In this document: positions 1 through 9,577 of the stretch, in pieces
Layout: each line of letters begins with the position of its first letter
Numbering within the stretch: the first letter of the stretch is position 1
Source: Allostella vacuolata
GTDB taxonomy: Bacteria; Pseudomonadota; Alphaproteobacteria; ATCC43930; Allostellaceae
Direction: 5' to 3'
DNA length: 64,000 nucleotides
NCBI GenBank assembly: GCA_006739055.1
Contig: AP019702.1
Span: 5,357,388 to 5,421,387, forward strand
Made by a program: the position numbers and the translations under genes
Notes under the pieces: generated by a model
What the model was told of the DNA's origin: nothing
Seen by the model: only the letters and a program-made list of their open reading frames with translations
The model's database searches: none

Positions 1-2480
1 TGCGCCTGCTGGCCTTGCAGGAACGCGCGCGGGCAGCCGCGGTGCGGACGGCGACGTCGGCCCTGCTGCGGCTCGGCCATGCCATCCTGCTGCGCTACGA
101 GCGGGCCAAGGCGGCGCGCGCGCTGCTCGACTACGAGGACCTGATCCTGCACACGCGCGCGCTGTTCGACCTGCCCGGGATCGCGCCCTGGGTGCTCTAC
201 AAGCTGGACGGGGGCATCGACCACGTGCTGGTCGACGAGGCGCAGGACACCAGCCCCGACCAGTGGGCGGTGGTGGCCGCGCTGGCCGAGGAGTTCTTCG
301 TCGGCCGGTCGGCCCGGGATGCCGGACGCACGCTGTTCGCCGTCGGCGACGTGAAGCAGTCGATCTACAGTTTCCAGGGCGCCGACCCGGATGCTTTCCG
401 GCGGATGCGCCTGCATTTCCAGGAGCGGGCGGAGGCGGCCGAGGCGACGTGGCGCGCGGTCGAGCTCAAGGTGTCCTTTCGCTCGACCGAGGCGGTGCTG
501 ACCGCCGTCGACACCGTCTTCGCCGGCGAGGCCGCCCGCGACGGGCTGGCCGACGTGGCGCGCGGCGACCCGCCGGTGATAGAGCACCTGGTGTTCCGCC
601 GCCGCAAGGCCGGGCGGGTCGAGGTCTGGCCGTTGCTGGCCCCGGCGGAGGCCGGCGACGAGGCCGCCTGGAGCCCGCCGGTCGACCAGCGCTTCGCCGT
701 GTCGCCGGCCGCCCGCCTGGCGCGGCGCATCGCCCGCCTGGTCCGCGGCTGGCTCGATGCCCGGGCGCCGCTGGAGTCGGAGGGACGGCCGATCCGGCCG
801 GGCGACATCATGGTGCTGCTGCGCCGGCGCACGGCGTTCGCGGCCCAGATGGTCCGCGCCTTCAAGGATGCGGGCGTGCCGGTGGCCGGCATCGACCGCA
901 TGGTGCTGCCGCAGCAGATCGCGGTCATGGACCTGGCGGCGCTGGGCCGCTTCGCCCTGCTGCCGGACGACGACCTCAACCTGGCGTCCCTGCTGAAAAG
1001 CCCGCTGCTCGGCCTGGACGAGGACGCGCTCTTCCAGCTCGCATCCGGGCGCGGCCGCCGCTCCCTGTGGTCGACGCTGACCCGCCGCCGCGCGGAGCGG
1101 GCGGACTTCGCCGCCGCCCATGCCTACCTCGCCGGGCGCCTGGCGCGGGCCGACTACGTCACCCCCTTCGCCTTCTTCGCCGAGACGCTGGGGCCGGAAC
1201 AGGGCCGCCGCCGGCTGCTCGACCGGCTGGGGCCCGATGCCGCCGACCCGATCGACGAGTTTCTGTCCCTGACGCTGGCCTACGAGCGCGCCCACGCGCC
1301 CAGCCTGCAGGGCTTCCTGCAATGGCTCGACATCCAGGCGACCGAGGTGCGGCGCGAGGTCGAGGCCGGGACCGACGCCGTCCGGGTGATGACCGTGCAC
1401 GGTGCCAAGGGGCTGGAGGCGCCGATCGTCTTCCTGCCCGACACCGCCCAGATCCCGCGCGACGGCGCCCCCCTGCTGTGGGACGAGGAGCCCGGCCGCG
1501 AACTGATGCTGTGGCCGACCCGGCGCGCCAACGAGGAACGCCTGTGCCGGGCCCTGCGCGAGGCCGGCGAGCGCCGCCGCCTCCAGGAATATCGCCGGCT
1601 GCTCTATGTCGCGATGACCCGGGCGCGCGACCGCCTCTATGTCTGCGGGTGGCGCGGGACCCAGGAGCCGCCGGCCGGCAACTGGCACGGTCTGGTCGAC
1701 GAGGCGATGCGCGCCGGCCTGCTGGGCGAGGAGACGGCCGAGCCGGCGTTCGCCGCCACGGACGAGGACGACACCGTCTGGCGGTTCGACGTGGAGGGCG
1801 ACCCCGTCGTGGCGAAAGAGCGGTCGGGCGCTGCGGTGCCGGCGGCGGCGGACGCGCCCTGGCTGTTCCGGCCGCCGCCGCCCGAGCCGAGCCCGACCCG
1901 GCCGCTCGCGCCATCCCGCCCGCTCGAGGCCGAGCCGGCCCCACGGTCGCCGGTCGGCAGCGACGACGGCATGCGCTTCCGCCGCGGCCTGCTGCTGCAC
2001 CGCCTGCTGCAGACCCTGCCCGACCTGCCGGCGGCCGAGCGCGAAGCGGCGGCGGCCCGCTTCCTCGCCCTGCCGGTCCATCGCCTCGATCCCGCGACAC
2101 AGGCGGAGTGGACGCGCGAGGTGCTGGCGGTGCTCGACCATCCGGACGCCGCCCGGCTGTTCTCCGCGCCCGGCCAGGCCGAGGTGCCGATCGTCGGCCG
2201 GGTCGGCGCCGTCGCCATCTCCGGCACCATCGACCGGCTGGTCGTCACCGACGGCTGGGTTGCGATCCTCGACTACAAGACCAACCGGCCGCCGCCCCTG
2301 ATCGAGGCCGACACGCCGCCGCTCTACCTGCGCCAGATGGTCGCGTACCGCGACGCCGTCGCCGCCATCTATCCCGACCGCCCGGTGCGCTGCGCCATCC
2401 TGTGGACGGATGGGCCGCGGCTGATGTGGCTGTCGGACGCGACGCTGGCGGGTGCGACCGGCCGCCGCGCCACGCCTTGA
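1..2480 (+). CDS. addA: AddA helicase-nuclease, 3' part (5' end outside window)
   Basis: This is the ATPase/nuclease subunit of the AddAB complex, which processes double-strand breaks for RecA loading. The reading frame is already open at the left edge, so a UvrD-type N-terminus with the Walker A motif lies upstream. Visible superfamily-1 motifs are VDEAQDTSPDQW (motif II), VGDVKQSIYSFQGAD (motif III), MTVHGAKGLEAP (motif V) and YVAMTRARDRLYV (motif VI). The C-terminus carries the RecB-family nuclease motif ILDYKTNR, which identifies AddA rather than plain UvrD. The following gene is trxA, as in many alphaproteobacteria (addB-addA-trxA). Identity is confident; the TTG at 15 is only an internal codon. 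Confidence 0.93.
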   Translation, partial: RLLALQERARAAAVRTATSALLRLGHAILLRYERAKAARALLDYEDLILHTRALFDLPGIAPWVLYKLDGGIDHVLVDEAQDTSPDQWAVVAALAEEFFVGRSARDAGRTLFAVGDVKQSIYSFQGADPDAFRRMRLHFQERAEAAEATWRAVELKVSFRSTEAVLTAVDTVFAGEAARDGLADVARGDPPVIEHLVFRRRKAGRVEVWPLLAPAEAGDEAAWSPPVDQRFAVSPAARLARRIARLVRGWLDARAPLESEGRPIRPGDIMVLLRRRTAFAAQMVRAFKDAGVPVAGIDRMVLPQQIAVMDLAALGRFALLPDDDLNLASLLKSPLLGLDEDALFQLASGRGRRSLWSTLTRRRAERADFAAAHAYLAGRLARADYVTPFAFFAETLGPEQGRRRLLDRLGPDAADPIDEFLSLTLAYERAHAPSLQGFLQWLDIQATEVRREVEAGTDAVRVMTVHGAKGLEAPIVFLPDTAQIPRDGAPLLWDEEPGRELMLWPTRRANEERLCRALREAGERRRLQEYRRLLYVAMTRARDRLYVCGWRGTQEPPAGNWHGLVDEAMRAGLLGEETAEPAFAATDEDDTVWRFDVEGDPVVAKERSGAAVPAAADAPWLFRPPPPEPSPTRPLAPSRPLEAEPAPRSPVGSDDGMRFRRGLLLHRLLQTLPDLPAAEREAAAARFLALPVHRLDPATQAEWTREVLAVLDHPDAARLFSAPGQAEVPIVGRVGAVAISGTIDRLVVTDGWVAILDYKTNRPPPLIEADTPPLYLRQMVAYRDAVAAIYPDRPVRCAILWTDGPRLMWLSDATLAGATGRRATP

Positions 2481-2562
2481 CCCCCCTCGTCGCCGTCCCC
2501 TAATTTCCGGACCAGAGATTCACCCTCGTTCGAACGGCGCGCCCGCGCCGGGAGTATCCCAG

Positions 2563-2883
2563 ATGGCAACGACGAGCGTCAGCGACGACACGTTCGAGAG
2601 CAGCGTCCTCAAGGCGACCGGCCCGGTGCTGGTCGACTTCTGGGCCGAATGGTGCGGCCCCTGCAAGGCGATCGGCCCGTTCCTGGAAGACCTCGCCACC
2701 GAGATGAAGGGGCGCGTGACGGTCGCCAAGATCAACATCGACGAGAACCCGGCAACCCCGCGCAAGTACGGCGTGCGCGGCATCCCGACCCTGATCGTCT
2801 TCAAGGACGGCCAGGTCGCCGCCCAGAAGATCGGCGCCCTGCCGAAGCAGAAGCTCTACGAGTGGGTCGAATCGGTCATCTGA
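2563..2883 (+). CDS. trxA: Thioredoxin
   Basis: This is a cytosolic protein-disulfide reductase of 106 residues, the normal thioredoxin length. The active site is WCGPC, followed by KAIGPF, and the cis-proline segment GIPTL is present. I chose ATG 2563 because it gives the canonical N-terminus (MATTSVSDDTFESSV); an in-frame extension to 2452 would overlap addA and has no family resemblance. It lies about 80 bases downstream of addA and is probably cotranscribed. It is followed by an inverted repeat that separates it from the convergent folC operon. Confidence 0.95.
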   Translation: MATTSVSDDTFESSVLKATGPVLVDFWAEWCGPCKAIGPFLEDLATEMKGRVTVAKINIDENPATPRKYGVRGIPTLIVFKDGQVAAQKIGALPKQKLYEWVESVI

Positions 2884-2980
2884 CGAGCGCGCTCGGCCGC
2901 GAGTTCCCACCGGTTGGCCCAACCCGCCGGAAATGAAACCGCCGGCGGCCGTCGACCGGAGCGCTGGCCACCGGTCAAAG

Positions 2981-3078
2981 CGTCCCTCGACCAGGCTCGG
3001 GATGAGGAAATTTTCCTTTCTCCACAAGCGTTTGCGCCAATGGAGAAGGCCCCTCATCCCGAGCGAAGTCGAGGGACG
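2981..3078. repeat. 27-bp inverted repeat between convergent trxA and folC
   Basis: The left arm is 2981-3007 and the right arm 3052-3078. The arms are reverse complements at 24 of 27 positions, with the three mismatches together in the centre, and they flank 44 bases. The arms contain the CTCGGGATGAGG / CCTCATCCCGAG motif. From memory, this kind of palindromic unit is dispersed in many alphaproteobacterial genomes. The position between two convergent operons fits a transcript-end hairpin or a REP-like element. The rest of the 2884-3122 gap shows no gene I can support. Confidence 0.6.
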
Positions 3079-3122
3079 CTACGACCGGCGGGCAATGCCC
3101 AATTTCTGTCTAGAGATTGCGG

Positions 3123-4424
3123 TCACGCGTTGGCCGCCAGCACCACCCCCGCCAGGTAGAGCGACCCGCAGATCAGCACCCGGACCGGGCGTCCGCCCGC
3201 CCGGGTGACGATCGCGGCAATGGCCGCCCCCAGATCGGGACTCGGATCGGCCGGAATGCCGACCGCCACGGCCGCCGCCGCCGCATCGCCGGCGCTCCAG
3301 CTCTTGTGCTCCCCCGGGATCGCCACGGCCGACAGGCCCGCGGCCTGCGGCGCCAGCACCCGCAGGAAGGCGCGCGGGTCGCGGTTGTCCAGCATCGCGA
3401 AGACGAGATGCAGGGGCATCTCCGGCCAGCGGGCGAGTTCGGTCGCCACCGCCTCGGCGCAGGCGACGTTGTGGCCGCCGTCGAGCCACAGCTCCGAACC
3501 GGGCGGCAGCGCTTCGGCCAGCGGCCCGCGGGTCAGCCGCTGCAGGCGCGCCGGCCATTCCACCCCGGCGATGCCGGCGGCCAGCGCCGCTGGCGCCAGG
3601 CCGGGATCGAACGCCTCCAGCGCCGCCAGCGCACCCCCGGCATTGTCGTACTGGTGGCGCCCGAGCAGGCCGGGCGCCGGCAGGTCGAGCGACCACAGCG
3701 GCCCTTCGTACCGCAGGCCCGATGCCGTGGGGGCCACCCGCCATTCCTGTCCATGCCGCCGCAGGGGGGCGCCGACCGAGCGGGCATGGCGTTCGATGAC
3801 CGCGGCCGCCTCGTCCGTCTGCGGGCCGATGATGCCGGGGGCGCCCGGCTTCAGGATGCCCGCCTTCTCCCGCGCGATCGCCGCGACCGTATCGCCCAGA
3901 TAGGACATGTGGTCGAGCGAGACCGGGGTGATGATGGTGGCCGCCGGACGGGCCACGACATTGGTCGCATCGAGCCGCCCGCCCATGCCGACCTCCAGCA
4001 CCAGCGCATCGGCCGGTACCCGCGCGAAGGCCAGGAAGGCGGCCGCGCCGACGATCTCGAAGAAGGTGATCGGCTCACCGGCATTGGCCACCTCCACCTC
4101 CTCCAGCAGGGCGACCAGGGCGTCGTCGGCGATCAGCTCGCCGGCCAGGCGGATGCGCTCGTTGAAGCGCACGAGGTGGGGCGAGGTGAAGACGTGGACC
4201 CGGCGCCCCGACGCCTCCAGCACGGCGCGCAGATAGGCGCAGGTCGAGCCCTTGCCGTTGGTCCCGGTGACATGGAACACCGGCGGCAGGCTCTCGTGCG
4301 GCCGGCCGAGCTGGTCGAGCAGGCGGCGGATGCGGCCGAGCGACAGGTCGATGACCCGCGGATGCAGGGCCAGCAGGCGGGCGAGGACGGCATCGACGCT
4401 CAAGGCGGCGCCCTCCGGAAACAA
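3123..4424 (-). CDS. folC: Bifunctional dihydrofolate / folylpolyglutamate synthase
   Basis: This cytosolic Mur-ligase-family enzyme adds glutamate to dihydropteroate and to folates. It is 433 residues, the usual length. The ATP-binding loop GTNGKGST lies at residues 54-61, followed by the folate-loop region SPHLVRFNERI and EVGMGGRLDATN, both family hallmarks. The C-terminal domain contains LWLDGGHN. It is last in the trpB-trpA-accD-folC operon, 37 bases after accD. The accD-folC pairing is common in alphaproteobacteria. Confidence 0.95.
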   Translation of the reverse strand: MFPEGAALSVDAVLARLLALHPRVIDLSLGRIRRLLDQLGRPHESLPPVFHVTGTNGKGSTCAYLRAVLEASGRRVHVFTSPHLVRFNERIRLAGELIADDALVALLEEVEVANAGEPITFFEIVGAAAFLAFARVPADALVLEVGMGGRLDATNVVARPAATIITPVSLDHMSYLGDTVAAIAREKAGILKPGAPGIIGPQTDEAAAVIERHARSVGAPLRRHGQEWRVAPTASGLRYEGPLWSLDLPAPGLLGRHQYDNAGGALAALEAFDPGLAPAALAAGIAGVEWPARLQRLTRGPLAEALPPGSELWLDGGHNVACAEAVATELARWPEMPLHLVFAMLDNRDPRAFLRVLAPQAAGLSAVAIPGEHKSWSAGDAAAAAVAVGIPADPSPDLGAAIAAIVTRAGGRPVRVLICGSLYLAGVVLAANA

Positions 4425-4461
4425 GGGGGGTGGCAGGGTCCGGCGGTCAGCGATCCGCCGG

Positions 4462-5397
4462 TCAACGGTCCGGCGGGCGGTCCTCGATGGCGGCCGGCGC
4501 CTGCTGACCGACCAGCACCGGCTGGGGCGGCAGCACCTCGGCCGGGGGCTGCCGGCGGTGCAGCAGGTCGAGCAGGCGGATCAGCGTCTGGCGCAGGTCG
4601 CGCCGCGGCACGACCATGTCGACCATGCCGTGCTCGAGCAGGTACTCGGCCCGCTGGAAGCCCTCCGGCAGCTTCTCGCGGATCGTCTCCTCGATCACCC
4701 GCGCCCCGGCGAAGCCGATCACCGCGCCCGGCTCGGCGACGGTGATGTCGCCCAGCATGGCGAAGGAGGCGGTGACCCCGCCCGTGGTCGGGTCCGCCAG
4801 GACGACGATGTAGGGCAGCCGGGCCGACTTTACCTCGTCGATGGCGATGGTGGTGCGGGCCATCTGCATCAGGGACAGGATGCCCTCCTGCATCCGGGCG
4901 CCGCCCGAGGCCGGGACGACGACCAGCGGCGCCTGCTGCAGCACCGCCAGGCGGGCCGCCGCCACCAGCCCCTCGCCGACCGCCACTCCCATGGAGCCGC
5001 CCATGAAGTCGAACTCGAAGCAGGCGACGACCACGTTGGCGCCGCCCATGCGGCCGTGCGCCACCTTGATCGCGTCGTCGGCCTGGTGGCGCCCCTGCGC
5101 CTCGCGCAGGCGGTCGTTGTAGCGCTTGACGTCGCGGAACTTCAGCGGATCGGCCGGCGTCTTCGGCAGCTCGATCTCGTGGAAGATGCCCTCGTCGAAC
5201 AGGATCGCGAAGCGCCGCCGGGCACCGATGCGGAGATGATGGCCGCAATGGTGGCAGACATGCAGGTTCGCCTCCAGCTCGCGGTGGAAGATCATCTGGC
5301 CGCAGGCCGGGCACTTGTGCCAGAGATTGTCCGGCACGTCCGCCTTGCGGACCAGCGCCCGGATCTTCGGGCGCACGAAGTTGGTCAGCCAGTTCAT
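4462..5397 (-). CDS. accD: Acetyl-CoA carboxylase carboxyltransferase subunit beta
   Basis: This is the beta subunit of the carboxyltransferase that transfers CO2 from biotin to acetyl-CoA, making malonyl-CoA for fatty-acid synthesis. It has 311 residues. The N-terminal zinc ribbon is visible as Cys29-x2-Cys32 and Cys48-x2-Cys51, followed by the crotonase-like carboxyltransferase core, with GGARMQEG and [13 protein letters not shown]. Its ATG overlaps the trpA stop as ATGA, implying translational coupling. The C-terminal tail is rich in Pro and Gln and poorly conserved, as usual. Confidence 0.96.
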   Translation of the reverse strand: MNWLTNFVRPKIRALVRKADVPDNLWHKCPACGQMIFHRELEANLHVCHHCGHHLRIGARRRFAILFDEGIFHEIELPKTPADPLKFRDVKRYNDRLREAQGRHQADDAIKVAHGRMGGANVVVACFEFDFMGGSMGVAVGEGLVAAARLAVLQQAPLVVVPASGGARMQEGILSLMQMARTTIAIDEVKSARLPYIVVLADPTTGGVTASFAMLGDITVAEPGAVIGFAGARVIEETIREKLPEGFQRAEYLLEHGMVDMVVPRRDLRQTLIRLLDLLHRRQPPAEVLPPQPVLVGQQAPAAIEDRPPDR

Positions 5398-6242
5398 GAC
5401 GCCGCGGCCCGCAGGGGCGCCGGGCGATCGGCCGAGCGCACGCCCGCCGCCAGTTCCGCCACGAATCCGGCGACGGCATCGGCCGCGGCCGGGCCCTCTC
5501 CGGCGACCGCCCGCTCGACCTGGCGGACGATGGCCGAGCCGACCACGACGGCGTCGGCGACGACGGCGGTGACCGCGGCCTGGGCCGGGGTGTTGATGCC
5601 GAAGCCGACGGCAACCGGCAGGTCGGTATGGCGGCGGATGCGCGCGACCAGTTCCGCGACCGCTTCCTGGGCCGCCGACGCGGTGCCGGTGACGCCGGTG
5701 ATGGAGACGGCATAGATGAAGCCGCTGGCGCCGTTCACCACCTTCGGCATGCGGGCGTCGGGGGTGGTCGGCGCCACCAGCCGGATCAGGTCGATGCCCT
5801 GGGCGGCGGCCGGCACCGCCAGCGGCTCGGCCTCCTCGGGCGGCAGGTCGACGATGATCAGCCCGTCGACCCCGGCGGCGGCGGCATCGACGCAGAAGCG
5901 CTCCGGCCCGTACTGCAGGACCGGGTTGTAGTAGCCCATCAGGACGATCGGGGTGTCCTGCTCGGTGGACCGGAAATCGCGGACCAGGGCGAGCGTCTTG
6001 ATCATGGTCTGGCCCGCGGCGAGCGCGCGCAGGCCGGCGGCCTGCACGGCCGGCCCGTCGGCCATCGGGTCCGAGAACGGCATGCCGAGCTCGATGATGT
6101 CGGCGCCGGCCGCCGGCAGGCGGGCCAGGATGGCCGCCCCCGTGGACGCGTCTGGATCGCCCGCGGTGACGAAGGTGACGAGACCGGCCCGCCCCTCACG
6201 GGCCAGCGCGGCGAAGCGACGGGCGATGCGACCTTGGCTCAA
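5394..6242 (-). CDS. trpA: Tryptophan synthase alpha subunit
   Basis: TrpA cleaves indole-3-glycerol phosphate and channels indole to TrpB. The catalytic residues are seen in [13 protein letters not shown] (Glu51 and Asp62 in this numbering, equivalent to E. coli Glu49 and Asp60). I chose the TTG at 6242 because a GGAG Shine-Dalgarno lies just upstream, trpB ends 14 bases before it, and the product ([10 protein letters not shown]...) has the normal length of 282 residues. Longer in-frame starts would run back through trpB. It overlaps accD by 4 bases. Confidence 0.94.
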   Translation of the reverse strand: MSQGRIARRFAALAREGRAGLVTFVTAGDPDASTGAAILARLPAAGADIIELGMPFSDPMADGPAVQAAGLRALAAGQTMIKTLALVRDFRSTEQDTPIVLMGYYNPVLQYGPERFCVDAAAAGVDGLIIVDLPPEEAEPLAVPAAAQGIDLIRLVAPTTPDARMPKVVNGASGFIYAVSITGVTGTASAAQEAVAELVARIRRHTDLPVAVGFGINTPAQAAVTAVVADAVVVGSAIVRQVERAVAGEGPAAADAVAGFVAELAAGVRSADRPAPLRAAAS

Positions 6243-6256
6243 CTCTCCGCCCTCCG

Positions 6257-7468
6257 TCAGATGTCCATGCCGAGCGCGCCGGCGACGGTGAACACGTCCT
6301 TGTCGCCGCGGCCGCACATGTTCATGACCAGCAGATGGTCCTTCGGCAGGCCGGGGGCCATCTTGCGCACCTGCGCCAGCGCGTGCGACGGCTCCAGCGC
6401 CGGCAGGATCCCCTCCAGCTTCGCGCAGAGCTGGAACGCCTCCAGCGCCTCGGCATCGGTGGCCGAGACATAGGTCACGCGCTTCATGTCGTGCAGCCAG
6501 GAATGTTCCGGCCCGATCCCCGGATAGTCGAGCCCGGCCGAGATCGAGTGCGCCTCCTGGATCTGCCCGTCCGCGTCCTGCAGCAGGTAGGTCGCGTTGC
6601 CGTGCAGCACGCCCAGGCGCCCGCCGGTCAGCGAGGCCGCATGCTGGCCGGTCTCGATCCCATGGCCGGCCGCCTCGACCGCGGTCATGGCGACCGACGG
6701 GTCGTCGAGGAAGGGGTAGAAGAGGCCCATCGCGTTGGACCCGCCGCCGATGCACGCGACCAGCGTGTCGGGCAGCCGGCCCTCGGCCGCCTGCATCTGC
6801 TGGCGCACCTCGTCGCCGATCACCGACTGGAAATCGCGCACCATGGCCGGATAGGGGTGCGGGCCGGCCACTGTGCCGATGCAGTAGAAGGTGTCGTCGA
6901 CCCGCGCGACCCAGGCCCGCAGCGCGTCGTTCATCGCGTCCTTGAGGGTGCCGGCGCCGGAGGTGACCGGCACCACTTCGGCCCCCAGCAGGCGCATGCG
7001 GAAGACGTTGGGCTTCTGCCGCTCGATGTCGGTGGCGCCCATGTAGACCGAGCACGACATGCCGAAGAGCGCGGCGATGGTCGCCGTGGCGACGCCATGC
7101 TGGCCGGCCCCGGTCTCGGCGATGATGCGCTTCTTGCCCATGCGCCGGGCCAGCATCACCTGGCCCAGGCAGTTGTTGATCTTGTGCGCGCCGGTATGGT
7201 TCAGCTCGTCGCGCTTGAAGTAGACCTTGGCCCCGCCGAGGTGGTCGGTCAGGCGCTCGGCGAAGTAGAGCGGGCTCGGCCGGCCGACATAGTGGGCCAG
7301 GTAATGGTCCATCTCCGCCCGGAAGGCCGGGTCGGCCTTGGCCGCGTTGTAGGCCTGCTCGACCTCGAGGATCAGCGGCATCAGCGTTTCGGCGACATAG
7401 CGGCCGCCATAGGGGCCGAAGTGCCCACGCTCGTCGGGCCCGGCCCGAAAGGTGTTGACGTTGGTCAT
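6257..7468 (-). CDS. trpB: Tryptophan synthase beta chain
   Basis: This PLP enzyme condenses indole with serine to make tryptophan. It has 403 residues, and the N-terminus ([17 protein letters not shown]) is typical. The PLP lysine is Lys96 in [13 protein letters not shown], with the following [10 protein letters not shown] loop and the glycine-rich phosphate site GGGSNAMG. It is the first gene of the trpB-trpA-accD-folC unit. trpF, often immediately upstream in alphaproteobacteria, is absent; a divergent hydrolase is there instead. Confidence 0.97.
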   Translation of the reverse strand: MTNVNTFRAGPDERGHFGPYGGRYVAETLMPLILEVEQAYNAAKADPAFRAEMDHYLAHYVGRPSPLYFAERLTDHLGGAKVYFKRDELNHTGAHKINNCLGQVMLARRMGKKRIIAETGAGQHGVATATIAALFGMSCSVYMGATDIERQKPNVFRMRLLGAEVVPVTSGAGTLKDAMNDALRAWVARVDDTFYCIGTVAGPHPYPAMVRDFQSVIGDEVRQQMQAAEGRLPDTLVACIGGGSNAMGLFYPFLDDPSVAMTAVEAAGHGIETGQHAASLTGGRLGVLHGNATYLLQDADGQIQEAHSISAGLDYPGIGPEHSWLHDMKRVTYVSATDAEALEAFQLCAKLEGILPALEPSHALAQVRKMAPGLPKDHLLVMNMCGRGDKDVFTVAGALGMDI

Positions 7469-7497
7469 CCTGATGCCTGTCCGGAAAGGCCGCGGAT

Positions 7498-7529
7498 CAT
7501 GCTTGCACCGGCCCGCCGATGCAAGCGTG
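7498..7529. promoter_or_regulatory. Imperfect hairpin upstream of trpB
   Basis: Arms GCTTGCA (7501-7507) and TGCAAGC (7520-7526) pair perfectly. Extending outward gives 9 matches in 10. The element sits about 30 bases before the trpB start, in the 134-base divergent region shared with the hydrolase gene at 7603. It could be an operator or an mRNA leader hairpin. I see no Trp-rich leader peptide, so classical trp attenuation is not supported. Confidence 0.35.
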
Positions 7530-7602
7530 GCGGATTCGCGCGGGTCCTCGGCCGGCCGTGGTGGACCGGCTCCAACCTTCCAGGTAGTCTGGCGGCCACT
7601 CC

Positions 7603-8424
7603 ATGGCGACCGCCATCCAGATCGACCCGCCGACCGAGGCGGTGCGGGTCGACGATCATCGCCTCGAATATCGCTGGTTCGGTGCGCGGGCTCTCAAGGC
7701 TCCGGTGCTGGTGTTCCTGCACGAGGCGCTGGGTTCGGCCGGCCTGTGGCGGGACTTTCCGGCGGCCCTCGCCGATGCGACCGGCCTGCCGGCCATGGCG
7801 TACAGCCGCCGCGGCTTCGGCGGCTCCGACCCGCGCCACCTGCCGTTGCCGACCGACTATCTCGACGCCGAGGCGGACCGGGCGCTGCCCGGCATCCTGG
7901 CGGCGCTCGGCATCCGCCGGCCGATCCTGGTCGGGCACAGCGACGGCGCCACCATCGCCCTGATGCATGCCGGCAGCGCGCGCGGCCAAGAGGTCGCGGG
8001 CGTGGTCGTCGAGGCCCCGCACGTCTTCGTCGAGGAGGAGACGCTGGCCGGCATCCGCGAGGCCCTGCCGGCCTATCGCGGCGGCCTGCGCGACCGGCTG
8101 CTGCGGCACCATGGCGAGCAGACCGACGCGGTCTTCCACGGCTGGCACGACACCTGGCAGACCGCGGAATTCCGGAACTGGAACTGCCTCGACCGGCTGC
8201 CCCGCATCACCTGCCCGACGCTGGTCATCCAGGGCGAGGGCGACCAGTACGGAACCCGGAAGCAGCTCGACGCCATCGCCGGAGCCGTAGCCGGCCGCGT
8301 CGAGACGATCATGTTGCCCGACTGCGGGCACAGCCCCCACCGCGACCGGCGCGACGCGGTGCTGCCGATGATGGCCCGCTTCGTCCGCGACCTGCCCGTT
8401 CCTTCCGAAATATCCCGAGGCTGA
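7603..8424 (+). CDS. Alpha/beta hydrolase
   Basis: This is a predicted soluble serine hydrolase of 273 residues with the alpha/beta-hydrolase fold. The nucleophile elbow is GHSDG (Ser113), the oxyanion region is FLHEALGS, and a late catalytic histidine is seen in DCGHSPH. The substrate is not deducible. The MBL-fold gene at 8430 starts 5 bases after its stop, so the two hydrolases form an operon. It diverges from trpB across a 134-base region. Confidence 0.85.
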   Translation: MATAIQIDPPTEAVRVDDHRLEYRWFGARALKAPVLVFLHEALGSAGLWRDFPAALADATGLPAMAYSRRGFGGSDPRHLPLPTDYLDAEADRALPGILAALGIRRPILVGHSDGATIALMHAGSARGQEVAGVVVEAPHVFVEEETLAGIREALPAYRGGLRDRLLRHHGEQTDAVFHGWHDTWQTAEFRNWNCLDRLPRITCPTLVIQGEGDQYGTRKQLDAIAGAVAGRVETIMLPDCGHSPHRDRRDAVLPMMARFVRDLPVPSEISRG

Positions 8425-8429
8425 TCCCG

Positions 8430-9467
8430 ATGGCGCCCGATTCCGGCCCCCTGATGTTCCCCCACGATGCCGCGCCCGACGGGGGGACGACGATCGAGGT
8501 CGCCCCCGGCATCCACTGGCTGCGCATGCCCCTGCCCTTCGCGCTCGACCATATCAATCTGTGGCTGCTGGAGGATGGGGACGGCTGGACGATCGTCGAC
8601 TGCGGCATCGCGCGCGACGAGACCAAGGAACTATGGGGCCGGCATTTCGACGCCAAGGCGCTGAAAGGGCCGCGCGGCGCGAAGCGCGTCATCGTCACCC
8701 ATTTCCACCCCGACCATGTCGGCCTGGCCGGCTGGCTGTGCCAGGAACTGGGCGCCGAACTGTGGATGACGCAGACCGAGTGGCTGATGGCCCAGGCGCT
8801 GTCGATCGACGAGCGCAACCATGTTCACGGCAGCCGGGTCGACTTCTATCGCAGCCACGGCATGACCGAGGAATGGCTGTCGCAGTTCGCCGACCGGGGG
8901 GAGCCCTACCGCACCCGAGTCGCCCCGGTTCCGTCCGTCTTCCGGCGCCTGCAGGCCGGCGAGCGGATCGACATCGGCGGCCGCGAATGGGAGGTCCTGA
9001 TCGGCCGCGGCCACGCGCCCGAGCATGCGTGCCTGTATTCCGCCGAGGCGGGGGTGCTCATCTCCGGCGACATCGTGCTGCCCAAGATCACCCCCAACGT
9101 CAGCGTGTGGCCGTCCCAGCCGGAGGCCGATCCGCTGGGCGAGTATCTGGGCTGCCTCGACCAGTTCTTCGACCTGCCGGCGGACACCCTGGTCCTGCCG
9201 TCGCACCGGCTGCCGTTCCGCGGGCTGCATGCCCGCGTGCAGGCGCTGAAGGACCATCACGACGACCGCCTGGCCGATGTCGTCGGCGCGCTCGACCGGC
9301 CGCGGCCGGCGGCCGAGATCCTGCCGGTCTTGTTCCGGCGCAAGCTCGACCTGCACCAGCTGGGCTTCGCGATCGGCGAGGCGATCGCCCACCTGGCCTA
9401 TCTCCACCATCGCGGCCGCATCCGGCGCGAGCGACGGGCGGATGGGGTCTTCGTGTATTCCGCGTGA
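8430..9467 (+). CDS. MBL-fold metallohydrolase with C-terminal winged-helix-like domain
   Basis: This is a predicted zinc-dependent hydrolase of 345 residues. The metal-binding signature THFHPDHVG is at about residues 90-98, with further ligands in GRGHAPEH and PSHRLPF. The tail (about 270-345) resembles the small winged-helix domain found after LACTB2-type MBL domains. I chose ATG 8430, which lies 5 bases after the upstream hydrolase stop; a longer frame from 7452 runs through that gene and is spurious. The substrate could be a thioester or a lactone-like ester, but the sequence does not settle this. Confidence 0.88.
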   Translation: MAPDSGPLMFPHDAAPDGGTTIEVAPGIHWLRMPLPFALDHINLWLLEDGDGWTIVDCGIARDETKELWGRHFDAKALKGPRGAKRVIVTHFHPDHVGLAGWLCQELGAELWMTQTEWLMAQALSIDERNHVHGSRVDFYRSHGMTEEWLSQFADRGEPYRTRVAPVPSVFRRLQAGERIDIGGREWEVLIGRGHAPEHACLYSAEAGVLISGDIVLPKITPNVSVWPSQPEADPLGEYLGCLDQFFDLPADTLVLPSHRLPFRGLHARVQALKDHHDDRLADVVGALDRPRPAAEILPVLFRRKLDLHQLGFAIGEAIAHLAYLHHRGRIRRERRADGVFVYSA

Positions 9468-9577
9468 CGTGCGTCCTGCAGACAGCCGGAAGCCTGGGAC
9501 CGTCTCGACGTGCGGAACGCGATGGTCCGGTTGCCGCCTCTGATCCGGCCGGACTGAACTCCACTCGCGCGGATTGA

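Noticed and set aside
7452-9467. 671-residue frame fusing the alpha/beta hydrolase region with the MBL protein
   Set aside because: The first part is an alternative frame of the real hydrolase at 7603-8424; only the part from 8430 is a real domain.
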